64,000 nucleotides of DNA from Azorhizobium doebereinerae UFLA1-100 (GCF_000473085.1 NZ_AXBA01000002.1:186001-250000), one strand, 5' to 3'; shown: positions 48,661-57,751, counted from the first letter of the stretch. Numbers and translations are program-made. The notes: generated by a model from the letters alone, not told the origin.

Positions 48661-51437
48661 AGATAGGCCTCCAGGGTGACGAAATTGGTCTTCATGGAGG
48701 CCTTCTCTACCGACAGGTCGACCATCTTCTGCACCAGCTTGCGCTGCTCCACGTCGAGATCCTTGGTGGTGATCTTGGAGCGCACGCTCTCGAACGCCAC
48801 GTTGACGATCTTGCCGTCCATGCCGCCGCTGAACTTGAAGTCGGTATTGACGAGCTTCATGTCCTGGGAGGTGATCTTCATGTCGGAATCGGTGATCTTC
48901 ATGTCGCCGCCGCCGATGCAGTATTTCGCCGACCAGCCGATGATGAGATCGGCCTTGGCGCCGAGCGTGACCGAGGTGGCGGCGCCGATGGTGAAGGTGT
49001 TCACCCCCGACAGCTGGATGGTCAGCGAGATGGATACCTTGATCGTCTGCTCGAAGCCGATGAAGATGGTGAAGCTCTCGCCGAGCGAATATTTCGTGGT
49101 CGTGCCGTAGGTGAAGAAGCTGGTGTCGCCCAGCGACTTGATGCTCGCCTTGTTGGAGGCGGTGATCTTGATGTCGGCGAGGTCCACCCCCTCGGTGCCG
49201 GCGGTGATGGTCACGCCGTTCTTGGTGGAGAGGGTGTACTGGCCGGCCGGCACCTTGTGGGTGGAATCCCCCTTGGTGGTCTCGCTGGCGTAGCCTGCGC
49301 CGAACTTCATCAGCGCCGCGCCGACGACGTTCACGTCGAGATCCTGCTCGCTGTACAGCAGGATGCCGTTGCCCGAGCCGCTGTGCGCGGTGGTCGTCAC
49401 CTTGACGGACTTCTCCATGTTCTCGGTCTTGGTCTCGAACGCCGAATAGCCGAGGCCGCCGCCGGTGGAGGTGTAGCCGTTGAGGTCCGAGGCCACCGCC
49501 GTGGAGGTGGAATATTTGAGACCGGACTGCGCCGGCTTCTCCTCGTCGCCCACATAGGCGCCGAGGCGCAGGTAGTTGCCGGTCGGCGGCTTGTCGCCCA
49601 CCGCCTTGGGCACGTCCATGCGCAGGTAGCGCGTGCCGGTGTCGCTGGCGCCGTCCTCCATCTCCAGCAGCGTGCCGGCGGTAGTGCGCAGCCGGTTCAC
49701 GGTGCGCGAGGCCTTGGTCACCGGGTCGGCATTCTTGCCGTTATAGGCCGCGCCCACGATCACCGGGCGGTCGGGATCGCCGTTCACATAACCGACCAGC
49801 ACCTCGGCGTCCTTCAGCAGCGGCATGTGCAGGCCGCTCACCACGCTGTTGGCGGAGGCCCCGGCATAAGGCTGCAACTGGCGCAGCGCGGCGCTCGCCT
49901 TGCCGGCCACGGTGTGGCTCTTGCCGTCATTGTAGCTGAAGCGCACGCGGTAGCGGCCGGCATCGTCCAGGCTGGCGCGCTTGTCATTGCTCTCCGCGTC
50001 CACCAGCGCGTTGAACACGCCGGACATCACCGGGCGCGGCGTCACCCGGCGGGGCCGGAAGGCGCGGTCCTTGCGGATGGCGACGAAATCGTTGGCATAG
50101 GCCGCCGGCCGCGCCCCGGCGGTGAAGCCCAGCGGCGCCGGGGCGCCCGCCGCGTGCGCCACCTCCACCACCACATAGGTGGTGTTGAAGGCGTCGATGG
50201 GGTGCTCCTCCAGGGTGAAGGTGGCGCCGGCGCGCAGGCCGGGGAAGGTGCTGCGGCCCTCGAACACGCTGGCCTGCCAGGCCAGTTCCTCGGCGCGGAT
50301 GGAGGCGAGCTTCTTGCCCTCCGCGTCGTCGGGGAAGTTGTCGCCATATTCGACGATCTCGCCCACCCCCTCGGCGGAGGTGCTGGCGGAGATCAGGTCG
50401 GTGCCCGGCGTCGCCTCGTTATAGTCGCGCAGGCGCACCTGCTTGACCTGCGGCCGCTCCACGCGGGTGAAGGAGGTGACGGACACCTCGTCCGTGGGGC
50501 TGGCCTCGCACTCGCCCTTGAAGCGGATCTTCACCGGCTCGGCGAAATCCGTGTTCCGCGCGCCCACCGTGATCTTGTCCTTGGCCTCGTCGCCGGAGGT
50601 GTCGGTGGAGACGTAGTAGAACACGCCGTAATGCTCGCACACGCGCGAGAAGAAGGCGAGGTCGGTCTCGTTATACTTGGTGATGTTGGAGCGCTTGAAC
50701 TCCGCCGGCACGGTGGAGGAGACGGTGAAATCCAGCTTCTGGCCGTGGCCGGAGGTGGTGCTGCCCTTGGACAGCGAGCCGTCGAGAAGGCCGGTCACCA
50801 GCGCCTTCAGGTCCATGGCGGCGTCGGCGGCGAACACCTCGGTCTGCTGGCTGAAATCCAGCAGGCTGAGGCGCGGCGCCACCACCACGGAATAAGCGAA
50901 GTCGTTCTGGTTCGGCTTATCCCTGACGCGGAATTCCAGCACCACGCCGGCGAAGGTGGTGGTCTGGCCGTGCGCGCTCACCGTCACCCAGGCCGGCTTG
51001 CCGGCGGCCGACTTGCCGGCGAGGTCCGTGGGCGTCACCACGAAGGCCTCGAAGCGGTAGGGCGCGGAGATCGCCTCGCGGCCCTTGAACGCCTCGCAGT
51101 CGAGATCCTCCACCTCCAGGGCGGGGATCGACACGGTGATCGACAGCTCAGCCCGGCCGTGAGGACCGCCATGGAAATGCGGCGGCCGGCGCGGCGGCTC
51201 CAGGCGTGGCGGCCGGTGGCGCGGCGGCTCGGGATAGTCGTGGTCGCGGCCGTGGCCGTGACGGTCATGGTCGTCGCGGTCGTGGTCGTCGCGGTCGCGG
51301 CCGCGGTGGTCGCGATCCCGGTCCTCATCACGATCGCGGTCATGGCCGCGATCACGGTCATCGTCACGGTCGCGGCCGCGCATGCCGGAATCGCGGTCGT
51401 CGCGGGAAGGCTCGGGGGCGTCGTCGTGCCGGTTCAT
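48657..51437 (-). CDS. vgrG: T6SS spike protein VgrG with Asp/Arg/His-rich N-terminal extension
   Basis: 926 residues. The unusual first 95 residues are almost only Asp, Arg, His, Gly and Pro (tract 11-67). The gp27-like domain begins near AELSITVSIPALEVE; SNITKYNETDLAFFSRVCEHYGVFYYV is a strong VgrG motif. The gp5 OB fold (YRVRFSYND, VVSGLHMPLLKDAEVLVGYV) follows, then a beta-helix stalk with KITASNKASIKS repeats and an ending without any recognisable toxin domain. It trimerises on the Hcp tube. ATG 51437 overlaps the DUF4150 stop (ATGA). Confidence 0.95.
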   Translation of the reverse strand: MNRHDDAPEPSRDDRDSGMRGRDRDDDRDRGHDRDRDEDRDRDHRGRDRDDHDRDDHDRHGHGRDHDYPEPPRHRPPRLEPPRRPPHFHGGPHGRAELSITVSIPALEVEDLDCEAFKGREAISAPYRFEAFVVTPTDLAGKSAAGKPAWVTVSAHGQTTTFAGVVLEFRVRDKPNQNDFAYSVVVAPRLSLLDFSQQTEVFAADAAMDLKALVTGLLDGSLSKGSTTSGHGQKLDFTVSSTVPAEFKRSNITKYNETDLAFFSRVCEHYGVFYYVSTDTSGDEAKDKITVGARNTDFAEPVKIRFKGECEASPTDEVSVTSFTRVERPQVKQVRLRDYNEATPGTDLISASTSAEGVGEIVEYGDNFPDDAEGKKLASIRAEELAWQASVFEGRSTFPGLRAGATFTLEEHPIDAFNTTYVVVEVAHAAGAPAPLGFTAGARPAAYANDFVAIRKDRAFRPRRVTPRPVMSGVFNALVDAESNDKRASLDDAGRYRVRFSYNDGKSHTVAGKASAALRQLQPYAGASANSVVSGLHMPLLKDAEVLVGYVNGDPDRPVIVGAAYNGKNADPVTKASRTVNRLRTTAGTLLEMEDGASDTGTRYLRMDVPKAVGDKPPTGNYLRLGAYVGDEEKPAQSGLKYSTSTAVASDLNGYTSTGGGLGYSAFETKTENMEKSVKVTTTAHSGSGNGILLYSEQDLDVNVVGAALMKFGAGYASETTKGDSTHKVPAGQYTLSTKNGVTITAGTEGVDLADIKITASNKASIKSLGDTSFFTYGTTTKYSLGESFTIFIGFEQTIKVSISLTIQLSGVNTFTIGAATSVTLGAKADLIIGWSAKYCIGGGDMKITDSDMKITSQDMKLVNTDFKFSGGMDGKIVNVAFESVRSKITTKDLDVEQRKLVQKMVDLSVEKASMKTNFVTLEAYL

Positions 51438-51838
51438 TGCATGGCCATCAGTTTGATCTGCGACGGGCTGATGCGCACGCCGGGAACGTTGGGGCTGACG
51501 CCGTTCTGCTTGGTCGGCGCGGTGAGCTTGGTGGCCGGCACCCCGCCGACGAACAGGTTGGCGGAGCCCATGGCCGCCTGCGAGGGGCCCATCACCAGCC
51601 CCGACACCGCGCCCAGCAGCACCCCGGCATTGTCGCCATTGGTCAGCGGCGTGGTGGTGGTCAAATTGTGCGCCGGCATGGCCGAGAGCAGCAGCTTGGT
51701 CTGGTTGGGGATGGCGGTGGTGGACAAAGCGATGTCGGGATAGGGCAGCGGCACCACGGCCGGGCCGACGGGCGTGTTGCACACGTCCGGAAACGCCATG
51801 TCGGTGGCCGGCATCGGGCCTTGAGAGGTCACGAACAT
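51434..51838 (-). CDS. DUF4150 (PAAR-like) T6SS tip protein
   Basis: 134 residues. Starts MFVTSQGPMPATDMAFPDVC and contains PVGPAVVPLPYPDIA and NVFVGG-like NLFVGGVPATKL, the pattern of DUF4150, a PAAR-like family that caps VgrG. No C-terminal effector domain is attached. GGGAGA precedes the start at 51838. Located between vgrG and the pentapeptide gene. Confidence 0.9.
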   Translation of the reverse strand: MFVTSQGPMPATDMAFPDVCNTPVGPAVVPLPYPDIALSTTAIPNQTKLLLSAMPAHNLTTTTPLTNGDNAGVLLGAVSGLVMGPSQAAMGSANLFVGGVPATKLTAPTKQNGVSPNVPGVRISPSQIKLMAMQ

Positions 51839-51857
51839 CGCCAAATCTCCCGCATCG

Positions 51858-52991
51858 TCAGGTCTCCCGCGCGGCGGGCCGCACGTGCTGGGGGGTGTAG
51901 AGCTCGGCCACCGCCCGCTGCGGGTCGGTGTCCAGGGTCTCGCCGCCGGCGCCGAGGCGCAGCATGCCGGTGGTGTTGGCGCGGTGCAGGTCGGTGCGCA
52001 GGAAGCGCGCGCCGGTGAAGTCCGCCGCCTCCAGCCGCGCCCCGGCCAGCACCGCATAGGACAGGTTGGCGCCGGCGAAGCGGGCGGCGGGGGCGCTGGC
52101 CCCGGTCATCACCGCCATCTCCAAATCGGCGCCGGAGAAATCCGCCTGGGCGAGGCGCGCCTCGCCGAAATTGGCGCCGCCGAGGCGCGCCCCCACGAGC
52201 CGCGCCCCGCTGAGGTTGCTCTGGGCGAAATGCGCCTGCGGGGCGGTGACGCCGGAGAGGTTCGCCCCCGCCAGGTTGCAGCCCTTCAGGAAGCTGCCGG
52301 AGAGGTCCACGCCGGTGAGGTCGGCGCCGGACAGGTCGGCGCCCATCATGTTCACCCGCGCCAGCACCACCTGGGTGAGGTCGCGGCCGGAGAGGTCCGC
52401 GTCCACCAGCAGCACGGTGTCGCAGACGAGGCCGGCGATCTCCGCCGCGCGCAGGTCCGCCTTGCTGGCCATGAGCCGCGTCGCCACCACCTGGGACAGG
52501 TCGATGCCGGCGAGGTCGCACTCCAGCAGCGCGGCGCCGTCGATGCGCGCCCCGGCGAAGCGCGCCTGCGGCAGGGCGCAGCGCAGGAAGCTGCTGTCGC
52601 TCACCTGCGCGCCCGTCAGCCGGGCCCTGGCCATGGCGCATTGCAGGAAGGCGGCGCCGGAGATGCGCGCGCCCTCGAAGCTGACGCCGGTGAGGTCGCA
52701 TTCGACGAAGCGCACGTCGCGCAGCTCCGCCCCGGCGAAGCACGCCCCGGCCAGGTCGCAGCGCAGGAACAGCGCGCCGGGAAGCGCGACGCGATCGAGG
52801 CGCGCACCGCGGAACGCGGTGCCGACGCATTGCACGCCGGCGAGCGAAGGCGTCCCCGTCCAGTCGGTGAGCGAGAAGTCACCGCCCTCGTAGACCAGGC
52901 CGAGGCGGGCATGCTCCAGGAGGTCCGCGCGCGCCGCCGCGAAGCCCCCGGCCTCGGGCATATCCCCCGCCCGCATATCCCCCTCAGGCAT
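51858..52991 (-). CDS. Pentapeptide-repeat protein
   Basis: 377 residues, almost entirely A(D/N)LXX pentapeptide repeats (about 50-350; e.g. ADLSGADLTGVDLSGSFLKG), which fold as a right-handed quadrilateral beta-helix. No signal peptide, no catalytic residues visible. Overlaps the DUF2169 fusion by 8 bp, so it was probably split from or duplicated out of that gene. Could be a VgrG-loaded effector, a stalk extension or an adaptor. Start at 52991, with an in-frame ATG at 52976 as alternative. Confidence 0.88.
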   Translation of the reverse strand: MPEGDMRAGDMPEAGGFAAARADLLEHARLGLVYEGGDFSLTDWTGTPSLAGVQCVGTAFRGARLDRVALPGALFLRCDLAGACFAGAELRDVRFVECDLTGVSFEGARISGAAFLQCAMARARLTGAQVSDSSFLRCALPQARFAGARIDGAALLECDLAGIDLSQVVATRLMASKADLRAAEIAGLVCDTVLLVDADLSGRDLTQVVLARVNMMGADLSGADLTGVDLSGSFLKGCNLAGANLSGVTAPQAHFAQSNLSGARLVGARLGGANFGEARLAQADFSGADLEMAVMTGASAPAARFAGANLSYAVLAGARLEAADFTGARFLRTDLHRANTTGMLRLGAGGETLDTDPQRAVAELYTPQHVRPAARET

Positions 52992-55900
52992 GGGTGGTCT
53001 CCAGGGCGAGCACGGTGTTGAACAGGTTGGCGCCGGTGAGGTCCGCCCCGGCGAGGTCCGCGTCGCTGAGGTCGGCGCCGAACAGGTTGGCGCCGCGCAG
53101 GGTGGCGCGGGCGAGGTCGGCGCGGTGGAGCTGCGCCTCCATCATCTGCGCGCCGATGAAGTCCGCGTCCGGCAGGACGGCGGCGTCGAGGAAGGCGCGC
53201 CGCAGCGAGGCGAGGCGGAAGTCGGCGCCGGCGAGCTTCGCCTCGCCGAACACCGCGCGGTCGAGCACGGCGTGGGGAAAGCGCGCGCCGGTGAGGTCGG
53301 CGCCGAAGAAGCTGCAATCGCTGGCCAGCGCGCCGGAGAAGTCCGCCTCCGCCAGCAGCGTGCCGCCGATGAAGGTGGAGCCGCGCAGGTCCGCCTGCGG
53401 CGCCTTGAAGCCGCGCGCCTGGACGGCGGTGAGGGCGCAGCGGTCGAGGAAGGCGCCGGAGGCGTCCACGCCGGTCATGTCGGCCTGGAGGAACAGGCAT
53501 TGCCGCAGCCGCGCCTGGGCGAGCACCGCCCCGGCCAGCGCGCCCTTGAGCACCAGTACCTCGTCGAGGCGCGCCTCGGAGAGGTCGGCGCCGTCCAACA
53601 CCACCTCGAGCGCCTGCACGCCGCGCAGCATCGCGCCGCGCAGCATCGCGCCGGGCATGCGGGCGCGGATCAGGCGGGTGCCGTCCAGCCGCGCGCCGGC
53701 GAGGCGCACGGCGGGGGCGTCCACGCCGCAGAGATTGGCCCCGGTGAGGTCGGCGCCGGTGAGGTCGGTATGGTCGAGGCGCGCCTCGCTCAGCGCCGCC
53801 TCCACCAGGATCGCCCCGGCGAGCCGGGCATTGGCGAGATTGGCCTTCTCCAGGAAGGCGCCGGTGAGATCGAGGCCGGAGAGGTCGGCGCCGGCCAGAT
53901 TCGCGCCCGCCAGATCCCGGCCCCGCAGATCGAGGCCGGCGCGGGCCTCGGCCAGCACGATGTCGCCGAAGCTGCGCGCCACATGCGGCGACATCGCCTC
54001 CTGCGGATAGGCGGCCTGCGGCGCGTTGAGCCGCAGCGCGGCAAGGCCGGCGGCAAGGCGCGGCGCGGCGGCGTCCAGCACGCCGTCCACCGCGGCCATG
54101 TCGTGCCGGGCCTGCGCCATGCGCGCCTGCGGATCGGCGGCGGCGGGGTCGGTGGCGGGATCGGCGGGGGCGAGGTCGGCCAGCAGCGTGTCGAGGGCCG
54201 AGCGGCCAGGGGCCACGGCGAGGGCGGGCAGCGCCGCGCCGAGCCTGCGGTCGGCCGCCGCCATCTGCCCGGCGACGGCGGCGGCCGTCTCCGGCGGCAG
54301 GTCGGGGCCGGCGGCAAGGTTCGCCAGCAGCCCCGCCAGCGGGTCGGCGGGCGGCGGCGGGGTGGCGGCGGGAGCATCCTCCGGCCGGGGCGGCAGCGGC
54401 GGCAGGTCGATCGCCCGCGCGGTGGCCATGGCGGCGCGGGCGGGGGCGAACGGGCTCGCCTCCGGCAGGGCGAGGAAGCGGGCGCGCGCCGCCGCCACCT
54501 GGGCGTCCACCTGGGCCGCATCGTCGGTGCCCTGGAGCGCATCGGCCAGCAGGGCGCGCCAGTCGCCGGCGGCGCCCGCCGCCGCCAGCGCGGCGTCGAG
54601 GGCGGGCGGCAAGGGCGCGCCGTCCAGCTCCGGCCCGGGGCCGGCGGCCGGGGCAGCGGCGTCGAGCGCGCCCGCCACGTCCGGCCCGCCCAGCGGGGCG
54701 AGGCTGGCGAGCAGGGCGTCCACCGCGTCCGCGCCGGCGCCGGGGCGCTTCAGCGCGTCCATGGCGCCGAGCACCGCCTGCCCCTGCCCGGCCTGGGCCA
54801 GCAGGCTGTCGTGGGCGGCGCGGGTCTTCGCCTCCAGAGCGTCCAGCACCGCGCCGAGATCGAAATCGCCGTCCGCCAGGTCTTCCGGCGTCGGCAGCAG
54901 CAGCGGGTCCGGGTCCGGCACGGCGGGCGGCGGGCGCACGGCTGCGGGCACCGCCAGCGCGTCCAGCCGCCGGTTGATCAGGAAATCGGACGCCTCAGCC
55001 CGGCGCGCGGCGCCGCGCGCCGCCTGGGTGCGGCGGGCGTCCGCGCGGCGGGCGGCTTCCGCCGGGTCGGGGGCCGGCGACAGCTCGCCGTCGGAGAAGG
55101 CATGGCGCGGGGCGGTGGCGGGGTCGGTGCGCAGCCGGCGCACCCGCGCATAATGGTCGAGCGGGCGCGGCGGATCGGACTGGTGCTCGTAGGCCAGCAT
55201 GAGGTCGGTGACATCGCGCCCTTCCAGGTCCGCCACCGGCACCACGCCGTGCCAGGCCAGCAGCCCGCGCCGCGCCCCGGCGAACAGCCACAGCGTGTCG
55301 AGGCGCAGCGTCATCTCCACCCACGCCGCCCCCCGGCCGACGAAGGCGCGCGGGCGCAGCGCCGGCAGGTGGCCGCTGAGCTCCGGATGGGCGGCGGAGA
55401 AGTTGCGCAGGCGATAGGGCTCGCCGCCGGCGAGATAGTCGCCGAAGCGCTGGTCGGGCGGCGCGGTCATGAAGAAGTCGGGATGGATGTCGTTGGCCAG
55501 CGCCGGGGCCACATGCTCCACCCAGGCCTGGTCATAGGTGCCGGCGAGGCGGGCGCGCTCGGGGTGCATCACATCCAGCGGGCCGAACAGCGCCGGGGCC
55601 GGCTCGTCCTCCGGCCGGTGCAGCAAAGCGGCGGGGTCTTCCACATTGGGCAGCGCAACCGCCTGCCCGCCGCCGATGCGCCCGGCGGCGCCGAAGCCGC
55701 GCCCTCCCGGATTGAGCCGGTGCCCCGGCCCGCCGAAAGCCAGTTCCGGGCCGAGCAGCAAATCGGTGAGCGGCTGCGGCGCTGTGGCCGCATAGCCGTT
55801 CGGCCCCGCCGCCCACCAGCGGTCGCCGAACACCGCGAGGCGCTTGGTGAGGCCGGCCACCTGCGCCTCCAGCATGAGGCCGCCGCGATCCGGCGCCTGG

Positions 55901-56133
55901 ACGCGGCCGCCGATCAGCAGCTCGGCGCGCGGCTTGGGCATGCCGGTATCCAGCGCCCCGCCCGGCGGCAGCGCCTGCGCCGCCATCAGCCACAGCGCCT
56001 GCTCGCCGTCGAGGCGCCGGCTGTCGGCGAGGTCGAAGGCGGCCATGACGGTGGCGATGTAGCGCGCCCCGCCGGTGCGGCGTTCGACCTTGGTGAGCAC
56101 CGCCAGCGTGCGCGGCTTGATGACGAGGGGCAT
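52984..56133 (-). CDS. DUF2169-pentapeptide fusion protein
   Basis: 1049 residues. An N-terminal DUF2169 domain (about 1-300; MPLVIKPRTLAVLTKVERR, LAFGGPGHRLNPGGRGF, RLRNFSAAHPEL) precedes an Ala/Pro-rich linker (about 310-690) and a C-terminal pentapeptide array (about 710-1040). DUF2169 proteins act as adaptor/chaperones for T6SS cargo in other bacteria. This fusion places the adaptor on the same chain as a beta-helix, so the array may be the cargo. First gene of the leftward arm; CAGGA precedes the ATG at 56133. Confidence 0.9.
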   Translation of the reverse strand: MPLVIKPRTLAVLTKVERRTGGARYIATVMAAFDLADSRRLDGEQALWLMAAQALPPGGALDTGMPKPRAELLIGGRVQAPDRGGLMLEAQVAGLTKRLAVFGDRWWAAGPNGYAATAPQPLTDLLLGPELAFGGPGHRLNPGGRGFGAAGRIGGGQAVALPNVEDPAALLHRPEDEPAPALFGPLDVMHPERARLAGTYDQAWVEHVAPALANDIHPDFFMTAPPDQRFGDYLAGGEPYRLRNFSAAHPELSGHLPALRPRAFVGRGAAWVEMTLRLDTLWLFAGARRGLLAWHGVVPVADLEGRDVTDLMLAYEHQSDPPRPLDHYARVRRLRTDPATAPRHAFSDGELSPAPDPAEAARRADARRTQAARGAARRAEASDFLINRRLDALAVPAAVRPPPAVPDPDPLLLPTPEDLADGDFDLGAVLDALEAKTRAAHDSLLAQAGQGQAVLGAMDALKRPGAGADAVDALLASLAPLGGPDVAGALDAAAPAAGPGPELDGAPLPPALDAALAAAGAAGDWRALLADALQGTDDAAQVDAQVAAARARFLALPEASPFAPARAAMATARAIDLPPLPPRPEDAPAATPPPPADPLAGLLANLAAGPDLPPETAAAVAGQMAAADRRLGAALPALAVAPGRSALDTLLADLAPADPATDPAAADPQARMAQARHDMAAVDGVLDAAAPRLAAGLAALRLNAPQAAYPQEAMSPHVARSFGDIVLAEARAGLDLRGRDLAGANLAGADLSGLDLTGAFLEKANLANARLAGAILVEAALSEARLDHTDLTGADLTGANLCGVDAPAVRLAGARLDGTRLIRARMPGAMLRGAMLRGVQALEVVLDGADLSEARLDEVLVLKGALAGAVLAQARLRQCLFLQADMTGVDASGAFLDRCALTAVQARGFKAPQADLRGSTFIGGTLLAEADFSGALASDCSFFGADLTGARFPHAVLDRAVFGEAKLAGADFRLASLRRAFLDAAVLPDADFIGAQMMEAQLHRADLARATLRGANLFGADLSDADLAGADLTGANLFNTVLALETTHA

Positions 56134-56248
56134 CGGTCCTGCGGGACTCCGGACGGGAACGCTGTCTTGTAGGGGTGCCCTCTTACAGCCGTGCGACGCT
56201 CGCGCCGGGTGTGGACAACCCGCACCGCCCCGGCTCGCACGCGTCATA

Positions 56249-56263
56249 TTCAGTCACACTGAA
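56249..56263. promoter_or_regulatory. Palindrome in the ribBA / DUF2169 divergent region
   Basis: TTCAGT-CAC-ACTGAA lies 52 bp before the ribBA ATG, in the 181-bp divergent gap. Other TTCA/TGAA copies follow it. It is a candidate operator for the HTH domain that ribBA itself carries, or for the T6SS arm. Confidence 0.45.
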
Positions 56264-56314
56264 AATCACGCACTTTTCATTGCCGCTGAATTTCGGCTCT
56301 GCTAAACCAAGGCC

Positions 56315-57625
56315 ATGAAGCTCGCCGACTGGCTCCAGAATGCCAACGTCACCCGCAGCGCCTTCGCCAGGCAGGTGGGATTGTCTCCCGCCAGCGTCAC
56401 GGCGCTGTGCAATGACGACAGCGCCTGGCTCTCCCGCGAAAGCGCGCAGCGCATCGCCCAGGCCACCGGCCATGCGGTGACGCCCAATGATTTCCTGGGG
56501 CTCCCGGCCCCGACCCTCCGAGGTTTGCCCGTGATCGACACCTCCCAATCCCGCGTCCAGCTCGCCATCGAAGCCATCGCCCGCGGCGAGATCATCGTCG
56601 TCACCGACGACGACGACCGCGAGAACGAGGGCGACCTCATCCTCGCCGCCTCGCAGGCGACGCCGCAGAAGCTGGCCTTCCTGATCCGCCACACCTCGGG
56701 CATCGTCTGCGCCCCGCTGCCGCCCTCGGAAGCCAAGCGCCTGCGCCTCGACCCCATGGTGTCGAACAACGACGCCCCGCTCGGCACCGCGTTTACCGTC
56801 TCCATCGACGTGAAGCACGGCACCACCACCGGCATCTCGGCCGAGGAGCGCACCAACACCGTGCGCGCGCTCGCCAACCCCAACATGGGCGCGGCCGACT
56901 TCGTGCGCCCCGGCCACGTCTTCCCGCTGATCGCCAAGGAGGGCGGCGTGCTGATGCGCTCGGGCCACACGGAAGCCGCCGTGGACCTGTGCCGCCTCGC
57001 CGGCGTGCCGCCCATCGGCGTCATCGCCGAACTGGTGAATGACGACGGCACGGTGAAGCGCGGCCCGCAGGTCACCGCCTTCGCCGAGGAGCACGCGCTG
57101 CTGCGCATCTCGGTGGCCGACATCATCGCCTACCGCCAGGCGCGCGAGAAGCTGGTGACGCGGGCGGCGGAATTCCCGGTGCCCACCTCGGTGGGCGAGA
57201 TGCAGGGCTTCTCCTACCTCACCCCGTTCGACCAGGTGAACCATCTGGCCCTGGTCCACGGCCGCATCGGCGACGGCGAGAACGTGCTGGTGCGCCTGCA
57301 CCGCGCCGACCCGGTGGCCGACGCCTTCACCGGCGCCAAGGCGCTGCAAAAGGCGCTGGAGCGCATCAAGCAGGAGGGCCGGGGCGTGCTGGTCTATCTG
57401 CGCGACGGCACCGTGGGCGTGCCGCCCACCGCCATGGGCGGCGGCGACAAGAGCGCCAGCGAGCTGGAGCGCGACCAGCACTGGCGCGAAGTGGGCCTGG
57501 GCGCGCAGATCCTGCGCGATCTCGGCGTCACCTCCATCCGCCTGCTGGCCTCCAAGGCCCGCACCTATGTGGGCCTGTCCGGCTTCGGCATCGAGATCGT
57601 CTCCACCGATACGCTGGAGGGCTGA
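56315..57625 (+). CDS. ribB: RibBA: 3,4-dihydroxy-2-butanone 4-phosphate synthase with N-terminal HTH and degenerate RibA half
   Basis: 436 residues. Residues 1-60 form a helix-turn-helix (TRSAFARQVGLSPASVTALCND), a Cro/XRE-like extension. The middle is RibB, with DDDDRENEGDLILAA, MRSGHTEAAVDLCRLAG and the typical RPGHVFPL segment; it makes 3,4-dihydroxy-2-butanone 4-phosphate for riboflavin. The C-terminus has the GTP cyclohydrolase II outline (VLVRLHRADPVADAF, GVLVYLRDG) but lacks the zinc-binding Cys residues, so it is unlikely to be active. Followed by a strong terminator. The DNA-binding ability of the HTH is untested. Confidence 0.93.
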   Translation: MKLADWLQNANVTRSAFARQVGLSPASVTALCNDDSAWLSRESAQRIAQATGHAVTPNDFLGLPAPTLRGLPVIDTSQSRVQLAIEAIARGEIIVVTDDDDRENEGDLILAASQATPQKLAFLIRHTSGIVCAPLPPSEAKRLRLDPMVSNNDAPLGTAFTVSIDVKHGTTTGISAEERTNTVRALANPNMGAADFVRPGHVFPLIAKEGGVLMRSGHTEAAVDLCRLAGVPPIGVIAELVNDDGTVKRGPQVTAFAEEHALLRISVADIIAYRQAREKLVTRAAEFPVPTSVGEMQGFSYLTPFDQVNHLALVHGRIGDGENVLVRLHRADPVADAFTGAKALQKALERIKQEGRGVLVYLRDGTVGVPPTAMGGGDKSASELERDQHWREVGLGAQILRDLGVTSIRLLASKARTYVGLSGFGIEIVSTDTLEG

Positions 57626-57667
57626 GCGGGCGGGACCCGCCAGGAAGAACTCGGCCAAGAAGACCAG

Positions 57668-57703
57668 AGCCCCGCCCGGCATGCCGGGCGGGGCTTTTTT
57701 TTT
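57668..57703 (+). terminator. Rho-independent terminator after ribBA
   Basis: GCCCCGCCCGGC pairs with GCCGGGCGGGGC around AT, followed by nine Ts. The same element, with the leading AAGACCAGA, recurs at 59959-59990. Confidence 0.93.
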
Positions 57704-57751
57704 GCTGGGGGGAGCGGGCGGGGACACCCGCCCCCGCCGCCGGGCCGCGGG

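Noticed and set aside
51180-51420. CRISPR-like array at the regular repeats near the vgrG start
   Set aside because: Repeats are short, coding in frame for Asp/Arg/His tracts, with no spacers and no cas genes.
52990-56172. 1060-codon plus-strand frame opposite the pentapeptide genes
   Set aside because: Its regular Gly-Glu-Val-Gly-Ala pattern is the antisense echo of pentapeptide repeats, not a second repeat protein.
56134-56314. Possible FMN riboswitch before ribBA
   Set aside because: The gap is only 181 bp shared by two divergent genes and shows no RFN-element-like conserved stems.
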